DNA of 64,000 bases from the NCBI GenBank assembly GCA_018350325.1, contig JAEVLN010000013.1:2666124-2730123 (forward strand). Direction: 5' to 3'. Under the pieces are notes generated by a model. The model saw only the letters and a list, made by a program, of their open reading frames with translations, was not told the origin of the DNA and searched no databases. How positions within the stretch are numbered: position 1 is the first letter of the stretch; each line of letters starts with the position of its first letter. This DNA is from Globodera rostochiensis (Eukaryota; Nematoda; Chromadorea; Rhabditida; Heteroderidae). This document shows, in pieces, positions 45,503 through 58,298 of the stretch. The translations under genes and the position numbers were made by a program.

Positions 45503-47138
45503 CTATCTCATTTTTAAATTTTGATTACAACTATTTAATTGATTAAAGCGAGTCTCTGCCTGGGACTCAGTTTGCAAGACGTACGTTTGATTTGGGGTGC
45601 ACTTCCGGTCGCACACTTCGCCTTTCCATCCTTCCGCGCACTGACATCTGAACCGCGCGGACATTTCGCCCATCCGTTCGGGCCCCCGCCCCGACCGACC
45701 TTTTCGCTACCAACTCCCCGTTCTGACAGGACACGACCGTCTCGCAATTGGTCCCTTCGTAATTGTCTGCACAGCGACAATGTTCTCCTGCATTGCGCCA
45801 ACGTCGTTCATGTTCTGAGAGTTATTTGGAATTATTATTCGATTGCCCGACGAAGGGACGGCCGGGCAAAAAAGTGCGGAAATCGAACCTTTCTCTGCCA
45901 TTCGCCAGCATGCCAACCGGTCGCAGAAGCGACCGTCCCAGGGGGCTTTGCAGATGCATTCGATGTGTTTGGAACCAAGCGCCAGTTCTCCCTCGTGTTG
46001 ACAGTTGTTGGGGGTGCAACTGATTTAGGGAGGGGGGGGGCATTTGGTCGAGGGGGGGGGGTAATGGGGGTGCAATGATTAGGGAGGGGGGGGGGGGTCA
46101 TTTGGTCGAGGGGGGGGGGGGGTAATGGGGGTGCACTGATTAGGGAGGGGGGGGGGGTCATTTGGTCGAGGGGGGGGGGGGTAATGGGGGTGCACTGATT
46201 AGGGAGGGGGGGGGCATTTGGTCGAGGGGGGGGGGTAATGGGGGTGCAACTGTTAGGAGGGGGGGGGGCATTTGGTCGAGGGGGGGGGGGTAATGGGGGT
46301 GCAACTGATTAGGGAGGGGGGGGGGTCATTTGGTCGAGGGGGGGGGGGTAACTCACACTCCCATAAAGTAGGAATGGTTGGAGGGACAGCCGATGTAATC
46401 TGAAATGGATGAGAATGTGTCCAAATTGTAACTGACTGACCGTTGCATGTGGGCCCTTTCCAGTGGTCTTTGCACTCGCATTTGCCCGTCTCCTCGTTGA
46501 AGTGGCCGTGTACTTCAAAAGGAATTTTGGATTCCGCTCGTTAAACCCCCGCAGAAAACGCTGTCATAACGGCCCTCTTTATGCGCCTTTCCCCTCACCC
46601 CCCCCCCCCCCCGTCACTTAAACATTGTGAGGTAATCGACCATTTCCCCTCCCCACAAACCCTTGAGATGTTTGCATTTGTACCGCTCATAATGCCCTTC
46701 TTCATCGCTGGCACTCTGCTCGTCGCCCTCCAACCAAACTCGGCACTTCTCCAGCCCCCCGCCAACAAAGCCATACTCTAAAACCAGCAACGACTCAACT
46801 GGTCAATTCGGCACTTTTCTACCTTTTGCCGGATCGCCCGTCCCCGGGGTGACCCCTTTGGCGTGGTCGCATCCCTGGGGAATGTCCCGGAGGGGAATGA
46901 GCCGCTGATAGTTTTCGTCGATTTCTTTGTTTCGAACGGCGGTGGAGAAGGGCAATTGGAGACAGAAGATGAATAGAGCGACAAAGAGGGCAATGAATGG
47001 GGGAGAAGGGGGCGGGGAAGCCGTTGTTCTCCTGGACAACGCTTGCGGCGATGACGAAGTTGGGAAGGAATCAGTGGGACTCGACGGATTCCAAATGGGA
47101 GGCGCATTATGGCCGGGAGATAGGCAGCGGTTAGCCAT
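45503..47138 (-). CDS. EGF-repeat protein with signal peptide or N-terminal membrane anchor
   Basis: Seven exons (47138-46823, 46777-46661, 46512-46441, 46399-46357, 46019-45889, 45814-45700, 45647-45503) join in phase to give 312 residues with stop TAG. About 56 residues of Pro/Ser-rich sequence precede the hydrophobic segment FIALFVALFIFCLQLPFSTA. It could be a type II anchor or a late signal peptide. Downstream are Cys-rich EGF-like modules: GHFNEETGKCECKDHWKGPT, CICKAPWDGRFCDR, HCRCADNYEGTNCE and CQCAEGWKGEVCDRKC. The modules point to an extracellular or cell-surface role; no orthologue could be assigned. The intron 46356-46020 is a G-rich minisatellite. The gene may continue beyond the stop used here. 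Confidence 0.75.
46020..46352. repeat. Intronic minisatellite copying the 3' splice site of the EGF gene
   Basis: Six to seven units of about 50-58 nt are present, each GTAATGGGGGTGCA(A)CTGATT, then AGGGA plus a G-run, then CATTTGGTCGA plus a G-run. On the coding (minus) strand each unit contains CTAATCAG(T)TGCACCCCC, a copy of the acceptor and first exon bases that end this intron. Confidence 0.88.
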
Positions 47139-50100
47139 TGGCGGCGACCGGACGGAGGGGGGAGGCTTCTGACAGTCACTGCACAAAGGGACAGACTGAA
47201 CGGGCCGCCGTCATTTCCAGCCTTTTCGGGTTGAGCCGAGCGGAATTTTCCTAAACGGGCAAAACTCAAAAGGGAAACAATTCGGACGGACGCCAAAAGG
47301 GCGGGCAGAAAGTCCGCCGCCGCCGCTTTTGCATTTGGCTGGTACATTATGTATAAGGAAAGATTGGTCGTCTCTTTCATCGCATTGAATGCTTTCCATC
47401 GAAGGAAAGAAAACATTTAATGACGCATAATAAAGGGGGGGGGGTGTAAAGTCTTTAAATTCATAGTGCCAACTCAAACGGTGCAAATCAAAGTCACCGG
47501 TTTAAGAATACAGTATATTTTGGCATGTGTTGAGGTGCGATATGTTTTTTGATTGATTTTGCGAGTAAATGCCGAAAAATCTGATGCAACTTTTGCCGGA
47601 TTATGCTAAAGACTCTTCCACACTCGCATTGTTCCACGCCGCTCGGCCGCTCCGTCCGTCTCCCCACGTATCGGCGCACTTCGCATTGCCTTTTTGCGCC
47701 CGGACCCATCAGGCTTGGACTTGGCTTTTTTGTTTTAACTTTTTGTTAGATTTGGCTAATTGATATTTTCACGAAATAAAAGAATCTCAAACACTTTTTT
47801 GGCTTTCATTCAACGGACGCCGAAAGGGGGGGGGAATAATGTGCAAGCCGAGGGAAATGCGTTAAATTTGTTGAATGAGCAGATGGGCGCCGGGAGTGCG
47901 CCAAGGACAATTCTTTCTCTGCTAACTGCCGGCGGATGGGCCTCGTGGAGAATTCTTCCTTAAGAGGAAGGAAAGGGACGGCGGCCGATGGGGGGGGGGG
48001 ACTTTCTTCGGCATCGCATCGATTTGCTCCCTCAATGTTCCCATGGGCACTTTTCGCTCTCTTTTATTGGTCTAGCCTTTCTCGAGTACAGCTCCAAATA
48101 ATTTTTCTTTGCTTATTTATTTGCTACACTCACTGTTTGTCTGTGGTTTTGTGCTCTAAATGTAAATTGGAGCCATTTACCCCAAATGGAATTTTTTTAA
48201 TAGAAATGTATAAATTACTTTCAAAAGCGACGTTCGGTGGATGAAGGGAATATAAAAATGAAATGGCGCAAAAGCGTGAGGGGAGGGGAGGGGGGGGGGG
48301 GGGCTTTAGCTAAGCAAAAAGAGCAATCCTTCCAGAAGGCAACACCCGAATAATTTGCCGGTGGGAGAAGAGGGGAATATTGCTGGATGAGTTGGGTAGG
48401 GAATAGGAAACGAAAGGACGCGGAAGGGGGGGGGAAGGGGGGGGGACGTTGGCAATGCCAATTTGGCATTCATTTGCGGGTGTCTAACTAATGCACTACC
48501 GGTTTAGCGGGGGGGGGGCAACGAAAGGGCCCTAAAAACTGATTAAATGCCATTGAGAGGGGTGGACGAATACATTCGTAGAACGAACGAAAGAGGCAAA
48601 CATCCAAAATTTGGAGCATTTGTACAAATGGTGGCCATGACAGGTGCGCGGGGATGGGAGACGGAGACAAAACATTGGGGGATCGGTGGACTGGAAGTGC
48701 CCACCAAACAAATTCATTAGAAGGAAATTGATGTTGTGGGGAAAAGGGCTTCCTTCCTTCTTTCCCCCGCAGGGGCTGAAAAATTGAGAGGGATAAAATT
48801 TCGGCCTTCCAAAATTTCCATCCATTCGTTTGTTTGCATTGCGCAAGAGAGAGGCGGGGGAAGGGCCGGCGAAAGGCCAATTGCTCGGCTTTCGTGTTGC
48901 CCCATTCTCTTTTTTTGTTTGGAAACCGTCTGACACTGCCACCGCATCGGTTATTAGCCAAAAACATTTAAGCATTTGGCTTTAAGAATGAATAGGACGG
49001 ATAATGATAATAATTAAATTATCCGTCCGATAGAATCGCCGCACATTGAAAAGGATGAGCTGTGTTCTGTCTGTTTATGGAAAGGATGAAAGAGAAACAC
49101 CGGTGCCGATTGGTGGTGGGTGGATGGGATAATATCCGGCGATGGAAGGTAAATGAGAGCTTATGGTGAGGGGGGGGGGATGGCCGGACCGTCGGACATT
49201 GGGGGGGGGGGGGGGGGGGGGACGTCCGTCCAATGTGGTCGTTATTCCATCCAAACCACCCACAAAAGCTCAATCTCCATTTACCCCCCCCCCCCCACCC
49301 ATCCAAATCCCTCCCAACACACCCATCTCGGTAATTGGTTGTGATTGTCATTCTCTCAACGCATCCCATCCGACGAATGGACTGACTGACTGTTTCCAGG
49401 GGAACGAACTCGCTCATGCACCCGTAGGGGCGGGGGGAATGGGCAAATACGAAGGAACGCCCGGCCATGTGGCGCGTCATTGGCATAAGAAATTGGGTTT
49501 TTTAAAATGATTTATTTTTAGTAAGGGGCGGGCGGACTACGCAAAGCCAAAAACATTCATTCATTGGGCGGTGCCAGTGCCAACCAACGAATCGTTTTCA
49601 GTCATCAGCATTTGAGCGGACGGACTTTGTGAAAGGGGAACCAACTAATGGGGGGGGGGGTAAACGACGAAAAGCCCCCCAATTAGATTAGAAAGTCCGA
49701 TAATCCACAGCCGGACCAACAAATGCTATTTTTGAAGGAGTTAAAACGTTTGGGCCAAGATGACGAAAGAAAGGAGGGGGGGAATTGTAATATTTGGGTG
49801 GGATAACCCCAAATGCGAACCATCGACTCCCCCCCCCCCCCCCCCCCCCTCCCCGTATTTCCCACGGCAATACTCTCACCACCGCCACAAACTGTCATCG
49901 CAAATTGCATTTGAGTACCCTCTCCAACACCGTCTGTTTGTGGCCAAGAAGACTGACGGCCCAACATTGGGGTCAGTAGCTGTGCAAACACCAAGCCTCC
50001 CACCTACCCCCCCCCCCCTCCACCCCCACCCATTCTTTACAATCACCGACCGTCCCAATCGGAAGAAAATTGCAAATAATTAATTTTTTTGAATCGTCCA

Positions 50101-50213
50101 AACGATCCTAAAATGAAAGCTTTATCGATCATAAATATGCTGAGCTTTTGGAATGTATCATAATAATTAAAGTAAGAGTATGTTAAGAAATGATATGCGA
50201 AATTTGATGATAT
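47139..50213. other. Intergenic DNA with G- and C-runs, no supported gene
   Basis: Homopolymer tracts are near 47441, 48290-48304, 49201-49220, 49285-49296 and 49831-49849. Pro- and Gly-rich frames on both strands follow these tracts. I see no exon with family similarity. Confidence 0.5.
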
Positions 50214-52418
50214 TCAACCGCTGATCAGCTCAATGTCGGAGTCCGTCTCTTCCTTTTCTTGCAAATTGTATCGCGACACAATGCCAGCATCTCCGACACA
50301 AAGCATAATCTGTGAAGGGGGGGGGGAACACAAAAAACGGTCTCCGGTCGATTACCTGTCCATCCGGACTGAATGCCACCTGCCGAATGCACTTCCTCAA
50401 CTCTTTGCTTGGCGCGGCCAAACAAAAGTCGCTAAATCCGACAAAAACAGACGCTTCTCCCCCCCCCCCCCCTTTTTGATTACCTTTTTCGATTGGGCAA
50501 TTTATCTTGATCCAATCGCCAAATACGCAGTTCACCCTCTTCATTGCCACAAACGAGAAACTGTAAGTTTAATCTTACAGTTGGAAGACATTATTTGGTC
50601 CCGAGTGTTCTAGGAACTGACTTTAAGAAGCGGGTCGATGGCCATCTTGATAAACCACATTTCGGTGTGGGGCATTTCCTTAAACGGAATGGTATAGCCA
50701 AATGCTTTTGCTGCAATTCTAATCCGGCCTGGATGGTTTTGGCGGGTGCCAAAAGCCCTTCACAATTTTTAAATTGACCCTTCCGAACTTTCTGCAAAAC
50801 GGGCTTTACCCCCCCCCTCCATGCTTACCATTATGACGGTATGTGCGGCGTAAGTCTCGGCACAGCTCAGAGTGCCCTTTCCCGAAATACATTCAGTGAA
50901 TTTGCCGAATTTCCATAGAGTAATGCAATTTTCGCAAGACTTAAAAAAGGCATCGATGTAGCGGCTATTTTAACAATTTTATTTTAATTTTTGGGGCGGC
51001 TCGGCAGTACCGGGGCGGGGCATTTGCCTCCGCTAATACGCCAAATTTTCTTTTAAGGTTTCAATAATTTCCCTTTCAAATGAATGTGCAAAATAATCTT
51101 TGGAATATGAAAGAATTTGAGGAAAAAAAATGAGAAAGAAACTGACCTTAGAAAATAAGAAATTGCCAAATATGCGAACGCAATCGACGTAATTCTAAGT
51201 ACAATAATAGCACGCGTTAACCAATGAATTATTATAAAATTCTTACCGTGTGCTGATCCCTAAACTTGTGCTATTACTAAATTACAAATGATTAAAAGCC
51301 ATTCTAAACCGACCTGGAGTGGCACACCGGAAAGTGCATTTCCACGCTTCGGACGGCATTTATATGACCGCTCAACGAAGCGCCAATGTTTTGGTTTACT
51401 TCGGTGCCTTCGCCAATGTGCCACAGTTTAACCGCGTGGTCCATACTCGCGGTTGCCAAAAAAAAGCCGGTAGAATCAAAATCCTTTCAGATCGGGTCAG
51501 AGCGAAAGACAAACGTCAAGCTACCAGAGAGATCACTTGGTCCCGGTGTCCGTGGGTCCCCCCAAGGATGGCCAAACACTGTGAGTAGGAGATGTTCCTC
51601 AAATTTAATATAATCCGTGCAGCAAAAAGATTTAAAAATGGGAAAAACATTGAATGGAGTGTTGTAAATTTAAAACAATTCCAATTGACTCACCAAATTC
51701 GGGCTGTCAGATCCTTGCTTGCGGAAGCTACAATCATCGGAGAAATGGGCGAAGTGCGCAATTCGTTGATGGAATCGCCGTGGCCGAGAAGGGCCTAAAG
51801 AAAAGGAAATTCGATTTGAAATAATTATTTAATCCCTAATTTGAAAGTGTTCGATAACATAATGGGCCGGGGATGGTCATACGCAGTGAAGTCGTCCATT
51901 GTGCGGACTGATCACCCGGATGATTCCACGGAATCCTCCTACCACCAACATTTGTTGCGCCTTCTCCAGATCATAGGCCCAAGTTATTGCGTAATAGCAC
52001 TCGTCTTTCTATGTGAAAGTGAACGTTAGAAAGAACAACGACAGAAAATGGGAAACCAACCGCATCCTGGTCCTCGAATTGTCGCACCAATTTGATTCCC
52101 TTTTCGGGTGGACAAAGGTAAACAGAGACCTAAAATTTAACGCAAATCTTTGTTTTTGCAATTAAACAGCAGAAGTCTATAAATTATTATTAGGAATTGT
52201 CACACACCCTATTATTTCCTACGGTGGCAAAGTAAGTTGTTGCTTCCGGACGAGTGACAGAGCTGAAAGCCACAGCATAAACAGTGCTACGGTGGTTCTC
52301 CTGAAAAAATGGTTAATTGGACGCTTTGGTCAATTCATCTTACCACAAAGCTTCCAGCTAATTCGAAGGGAATGTCAGCGTGAAAATTTTTGTTTAAGAA
52401 TTTCCCATTATAAAGCAT
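50214..52418 (-). CDS. mes-6: EED/MES-6, WD40 subunit of Polycomb repressive complex 2
   Basis: EED binds trimethylated H3K27 and activates the EZH2-type methyltransferase. Fifteen exons join in phase to give 409 residues: 52418-52344, 52300-52208, 52129-52061, 52008-51883, 51794-51694, 51597-51525, 51483-51314, 51259-51247, 51194-51147, 50939-50829, 50791-50779, 50710-50622, 50560-50484, 50431-50356 and 50309-50214. Recognisable blade segments are [155 protein letters not shown] and [13 protein letters not shown]. The order matches EED rather than a generic WD40 protein. Two exons are only 13 nt. Confidence 0.93.
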
Positions 52419-52532
52419 TTTAACAATTGATCAAAACACAAGAAATGTAAGGTAATTGAGGTTTCGACTGTTAATTAGGGGATGGGATTCTCTGCTGATT
52501 CCCGTATTCCGGGTTTAGCAAAAAAAGGGAGT

Positions 52533-52894
52533 CACTTCATGGACGGCGAAAAAAAGGAAAAAAGCGAATCGAGTTGGCCGCACATCGTACGTGGGGAATT
52601 TTTTTTAAATGTGCAGATTTTCCTGATTTTTTGCACAGAGCTTGCCCAAATTGTCGTCTAATTGACCACCAAATTTTGGTTAGAGAAGCTGGGGTAATTA
52701 GAGGAATGTCTGCAAAAATTGGTCTTGAAGTACAACCTCTGAGCTGTGTTACATGGCGCGGCGCCTCAAAAATTTAGCAAAATTCACTAATGTCTAACAT
52801 CACTTTTGTCTGTTAATTTGTTTAAATGATTTGGCATTATGATTAGCACAAATGAATTAATTCGCTTTTTTCCTTTTTTGCCGTCCATGACTTG
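52533..52894. mobile_element. Inverted-repeat element between EED and the FGD gene
   Basis: The ends CTTCATGGACGGCGAAAAAA and its near complement TTTTTTGCCGTCCATGACTT enclose about 360 bp, with arms of about 38 nt. It lies in the divergent intergenic region upstream of EED and the FGD gene. Confidence 0.7.
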
Positions 52895-53225
52895 GGGCAG
52901 CTAAATGATTGATTTAGGCGGGGGACTATCAATAACATTGAAAGGGGAAGTCGAGTTAAGTTAATGATGACTAATACAGTTCTAATTACTTCCTCGCCTC
53001 TCTCGCCAGATGCCTAGGGGGCAAGCGTAAAATTGACTGACATTCATTGCTGAACTCAATCACCGCTTATTGGCAGACACTTCAGTCCAGGGCTATACTC
53101 CTTACAAATTAAATTAATTTTTTGATCTCAATTTAACGTCTCTCTCCAAATCATCCGGATCCCCACGCTTCATTCATTCAGCTGATTTTCTGCTGGTCGT
53201 GCATCGCTTTCGGCACACCGTACAA

Positions 53226-55252
53226 ATGCCAGCTAGTCCATCATCAACGCAGAAGTCGTTGAAATTCGGCCAAATTCGAGCCAAATTCGATTGCTCAAGC
53301 ATTTGTATCCAAAATGGATATAACACAAAGATTGGAAATGAGAAAAGTAAGGGGGAGGAGGAGAATGAAAAAGAACGGGAATTGGTCGAAGAGGAATTAT
53401 CACACAATAAAGATACAAATACAACAACAACAACAACGGTATCAACCTCAAATGTGGTGGCATCACGACGAAGTCAGTTCGAAAAAGGAGATCAGAAGTT
53501 ATTATCATATTAAGAAATGTTTGAGCATCTTATGGACGATGAAAAGGCAAACTCGACTTACGTTCCTCTCAGAGAAGCCCCTCCGCCCCCCTCGTCCCCC
53601 GTTACAACTGCAAAATCTCTACCGCCAATTACGCATCAAAAGCCAAAGCTGAGCACGGTTTGTTAACAGAGGAGAAGCAGGGGAAAACAAATTTAACTCT
53701 TAGGATACGGCTTTGTCTCCAAGTTCCACCGATTTGGCGGCGTTAAATGAAGATGCTGGGGAAGGAACGAATGGGGTCAAAAATATGGTGGAGAAGCTGA
53801 ACAGAATTGGGTAAGCGCTTGACCTTTCTACAGCAAATGCCAAGCGTTTGGTTGATTGAATTTAACAACTACCATCTTTGGTCACCAAATGCTCTTTCAG
53901 TCATCGCCCTTTTGGCCCTTTCTCATCAATGGCCAATACACTCAAAACAGGCCAACTGTCAATGAGAGAAGTGGAAATTGCTGAAGAAGTTGACACTGAC
54001 TCATCGAACGGGAGCGAAATTGGGGAAATTGGCTTTGATGGTCGTGAGGAAGTGACTGAACAGAGACGTGGAAGCACAAGGTCCGTAGTTGGACGAACTC
54101 CGGTCGACATTTCAGAAAATTAAGTTTTTGCCAAGAGGCCAATGTCCGTACGAACATTCTGGAGGAAATGCGCAGCAAAGAAATCTTCAAAAAGTCTTAC
54201 ATCGCTTCTGGGTAATTTTATCTTTAGCTCCTCAAGTATGCCATCAATCGCCAGAATTCCCTCGGAGATCGGCAAGTATCGGCCCTTGTCATCCAACAAA
54301 AAAAGCTCTCGCAAAGGCTGTGCCAGTGACCCTCCTCCGGACACCAATTCCCAAATTGTCTCGGACGCACCCCAATTCGACAGTTCTGAGATCACCGAAA
54401 TTGTCCATTTATTTGTTTATTTTAGGTGTTGGCTCTTCACATCAGCTCGTTGCTTGTCGGCAGAAAACGATAAGTTTGCTCAATTCGCAGAACAAAAGCA
54501 CAATGGGAGCGGAAGAAGGCGGCCTTTTTGAGGAACACTTTGCTTCAATTCCCCAATACAGCGAAATGGACGAGAAGGAGGTGGCGGTGGTGGTGGTGGT
54601 GGTCGCGGGGGGGGGGGGGGGGGTGTGCTGAGATTGCTCTCAAAATTTGCGAAAGATTTAAACGGTTTCGAAATTTGTGGTCATTAGGCCCTCTCCCGGA
54701 CCTAAGAAGCTTTATTCATTTTATTTACCAATTGGATTGGTTGTTCGGTCGATAATAATTACTTCCAATGACTGATTTCGGTTGAGCAAAATTTATGCAA
54801 ATTTTTGGGAGATTTTGTCACTTAGACCTCACTATCAGATCCATATTGACCAGAATTCACTTTCAGTCAAAACGGTTACGCGAGTTGCACAAAGTCGCGT
54901 TGGAAATCTATCGGACGCAGCGTTCTTACGTGCTGAAACTGCAGCTGATTGGTTTGAGTTATCCGAGGTTGGCTTTTTCTTTCAATTTGGCGTCATGAGT
55001 ACGCGTGCGCTTTAGACATCTGTGCGAATGTGAAAAGCGACAGAACAAAAGATGGTTCACAAATCCGAAACACGTCATCATTCGGATCGCTGATCACTTT
55101 CAGACGATTTTACGCGTTCATTTGACATTTTTGCATGCCTTTTACATCAAAATGGTTAAATGGTTAGCACTAATTTTTAAATATTGAAATCGTTCAAATT
55201 AGGAACTCACGAGAGCCCGACATGGCGGAAGTTTTCCAGTAAGTATATATAT

Positions 55253-55287
<35 letters not shown>

Positions 55288-58168
55288 TAATAAACTATAG
55301 CTGTACGTAGCCAAAGGGTTCAAAATTGGTTATGATTTTTCTCTTTCGCCTTCACCGTTAGAAGGATTGGGGAGGTGGTGGACCCCCCCCCCCCCCCCCC
55401 CCCCCCCCGATTGATTGCGTTATCCATCCCGATTCAGGAAAAATGCAGATTTTCTGAAGATCTGCAAGTTGTTTCTTGCCGAGAAGCAGAAACTTGTGAC
55501 GGAGTTGCAACAGGCTTTGAACGAGAATCAGGAGTTGGCCGATGCTACGATAAAATTTGAACAAGTTGGAAGTCATGTTTGTTAATTAAAAGGAATTATT
55601 GCAAAGTAAACAAAAAAATCCGTTAAATTTTGATTTAGGGGTTGCCGAATGAGAACCCTTCCGCCCGAGACAGTTTCTCCAGCGGGAGCAGTAATTGCGG
55701 GTCCGTGAAGGACTTGAACGGAATTTCCATTGTTTTGCAATTGGATGCTGTTCATCAGAATGTTTTGCGTTACAAACTTTTGATGGAACGTTATCGTAAT
55801 TATTTGCCGTACAATTCGGCGGAGGCAAAAAACGCCGACGGTTATTGAAACCCTTAGGGACTTTCGAAAAGTTTCGTTAAACACTTAAGAAGCCCTGAAG
55901 AAACTCGCCTCTGTCACAAATGACTTAAACGATTCTTTGACTGTTGAAGACGAGGAGAGAAAGCTTTTGGGCCTCCATGAAAAGCTCAAAGGATTATTCA
56001 ACGTGCTCGCACCGGGACGGAAGCTGTTGCACACTGGGGAATTAAAGAGGCAGACGAGAAAGGAGCTGCAATTGCGGCAACTTATCCTCTTCTCGGACAC
56101 GTTGCTGATCTGCCGCTACGCAACTTTGGCCCCATTAGACTCATTGGACGCCAAATACATAATTCCAATTGAGGAGGTTCAGTTGGAACTGCCAGGTAAC
56201 ACATCGGAGGACTACGGGGGAATAAAAAATAACTTTTGCCACTTTTTAGAGAACGACGAAACTGCATGCGAATTCATTGTTCTTACGCCGTATAAATCGA
56301 GCACATTCATTGCAAAATCCAAGTGGGAAAGAGATCATTGGATGAAACGAATTGGAGACGCCGTGGAGGAGGCCATTCAGAGGAGAGCGACGAGGGCAGA
56401 AAAACAAAAATCGGCTGGCAGAAAGGTGGGCACTCTTATGAAACGAAACGAATCTTGATGATGAAAGTCAGGCCCAATTGCTTTTGTAAAATTTGCATCA
56501 ACAAAATCATAAGACAAAATCATAAGTTTTATTACAGATGGATGAGACAACACTTTCGGAAGGCATTTCGAACTCGAGCAGCAACAGCCATTTCTATTTC
56601 CCTCAACCGGAAAGTTCGAACAGAACGACAAATACACAAGCAAAAAGGTTTATTGAAGTGGCAGACACTTTGGCGTGCAACGGCAATGTGTTGTTGAACG
56701 AAGGAGAGACATGTGAAATGAAAGACGAAGCGACCGAATTCGAATCCGGTCGGTTTTGATTGAAGATGTCTGCCAATTGTTAATATTATTTGATTTATTG
56801 TAAAGCGCTCTTCAATGTGCAACTGTTCCAATCCAATACTGCTCTTTGGATACCGGACAACAAATCCAGCAAATGCATGAACGGATGCGGCACGTCCTTT
56901 GCTTTTTTGCGCCGCAGACATCACTGTCGCCAATGCGGCTGCATAATCTGTTCAAATTGCGAAGGGATGGCACCGGTCGGAAACGCACAGGGAATGTTCA
57001 AACGTTCCAAAGTATGCCCAAAGTGTTTCTTCAACATTCGGAGTGCATGTGAGTAAACACTGCCTGACCTGAATATTTTATTCGCCTCGGGGTTTTAAAC
57101 CAATGTCAAATATGGGAATTGGTGCAATTAGACGGTCTTATAATGCGCCTCGTTAGGCAAATAGACCCCCGTAATTTATTTGAGAAAGATTGTGCAACTT
57201 TTATAGTAATTTCTTGCCAGTGATTAATTCGGCTGAAACAAATACGCTGGTTTTTTTCTTGATCAGTTGAACATGGCCTTTTTCCGCCAAAAATGGTTCG
57301 TTCTGTTCATTTACCTTTGGGTTCCGATACTTTGGTGGTTGTGGATGGGGCGGAGATGCATTCCCAAGCCGTTCCTGCGAGAGGCGACAAAAAGGTGGAT
57401 GGGGCGGGGTGGGTCAGTTATTAAGGAATATTTAATTGAAATTTAAATAACTGATAAATATAATTTCTGATATTCTATCGTCTCTAATTATTAGTTTTCA
57501 TTGGATGACCCTTCTCTTCGGGTCAGCTGCGACAATGGAACTCGGCTCATTCATCCCGCCAAATTGTTTAATGCGCCAGCCAACGGACCCATGAAAAAGA
57601 GCAAACATTTGGGTGACGGGAAAATCGTTTCTGGAAAAGTTTTTCTGAGGTTTTTTTTGGACTGGACTGCCGTCCTAAAGAAGCTTAAATTGTTTCAGAA
57701 CCCACCAGAAAGGGACTGTGACTCGCTGGGCCACTCTCACCACCGAATCCGCTCTCCAATTTTACAAAGCACAATTTGTCAGTGTGCAGTTTGAACCTCT
57801 TGTAACTTCCCATCTTGAGGATGATCAACCTGCTGAACACTTTTTCATCTTTGGGTATTCAGTTCGGCACAGCGAAAGCGAAGATGACAGCACGCTGATA
57901 GAACTGACTCATCGAAACCAAATTTTGACCGAACGAAAGGAAGACCAAATTGTTTTCCACGTGCAACATTCAGAATCGGCCAAGAAGTGGGGGATAGGAT
58001 GAAATTAGTGCTATCCAAACTGCTCCATGTCCCCGAAATGGAGGGGGCGTTATTGGTTGTCATTTTTACATTGTTTCTCAACTCACTTGCAGATGGCTAG
58101 AAGCACTGCGGAAAGTCGTACAAGTTGAACAGGCGCTTGAGGAGAGTTCGCGAGGATTAGATGATTAA
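53226..58168 (+). CDS. exc-5: FGD-family RhoGEF (DH-PH-FYVE-PH), exc-5-like
   Basis: FGD proteins are guanine-nucleotide exchange factors, usually for Cdc42, that couple phosphoinositides to actin. The first ATG (53226) opens MPASPSSTQKSLKFGQ. A disordered N-terminus follows (EMFEHLMDDEKANSTY, DTALSPSSTDLAALNEDAGE). The DH domain begins in the exon at about 54869 (SKRLRELHKVALEIYRTQRS) and continues near 55440-55560 and 55640-55820. The first PH domain is at about 55893-56425 (RKELQLRQLILFSDTLLICR, KSKWERDHWMKRIGDAVEEA). The FYVE finger is at about 56805-57050 (ALWIPDNKSSKCM, RRRHHCRQCGCIICSNCE). The second PH domain is at about 57698-57987 plus 58094-58168 (TRWATLTTESALQFYK, KWLEALRKVVQVEQ), stop TAA. 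The domain order is diagnostic of FGD. Junctions at 54100-54860 and 57050-57700 are unresolved. The DH signature helix is unusual (QLDAVHQNVLRYKLLM). Confidence 0.85.
55251..55286. repeat. (CA)n microsatellite in an FGD intron
   Basis: About 15 CA units follow TATATATTATA inside an intron of the FGD gene. Confidence 0.95.
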
Positions 58169-58298
58169 TAATGGAACAACCGATTCGAGACGAATAACGA
58201 GTGCTAAATGAATCACACTAAGCAAATCGTTATGAAACCAAGGGTTGGTTCGTCGCCAATGTATGGTTTGTTGACCGGGTTCCTGAAGAACAACACGG

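Noticed and set aside
54120..54395. 91-residue minus-strand frame within the FGD locus
   Set aside because: Its composition is good, but it lies antisense inside the FGD gene between coding segments and has no recognisable partner exons.
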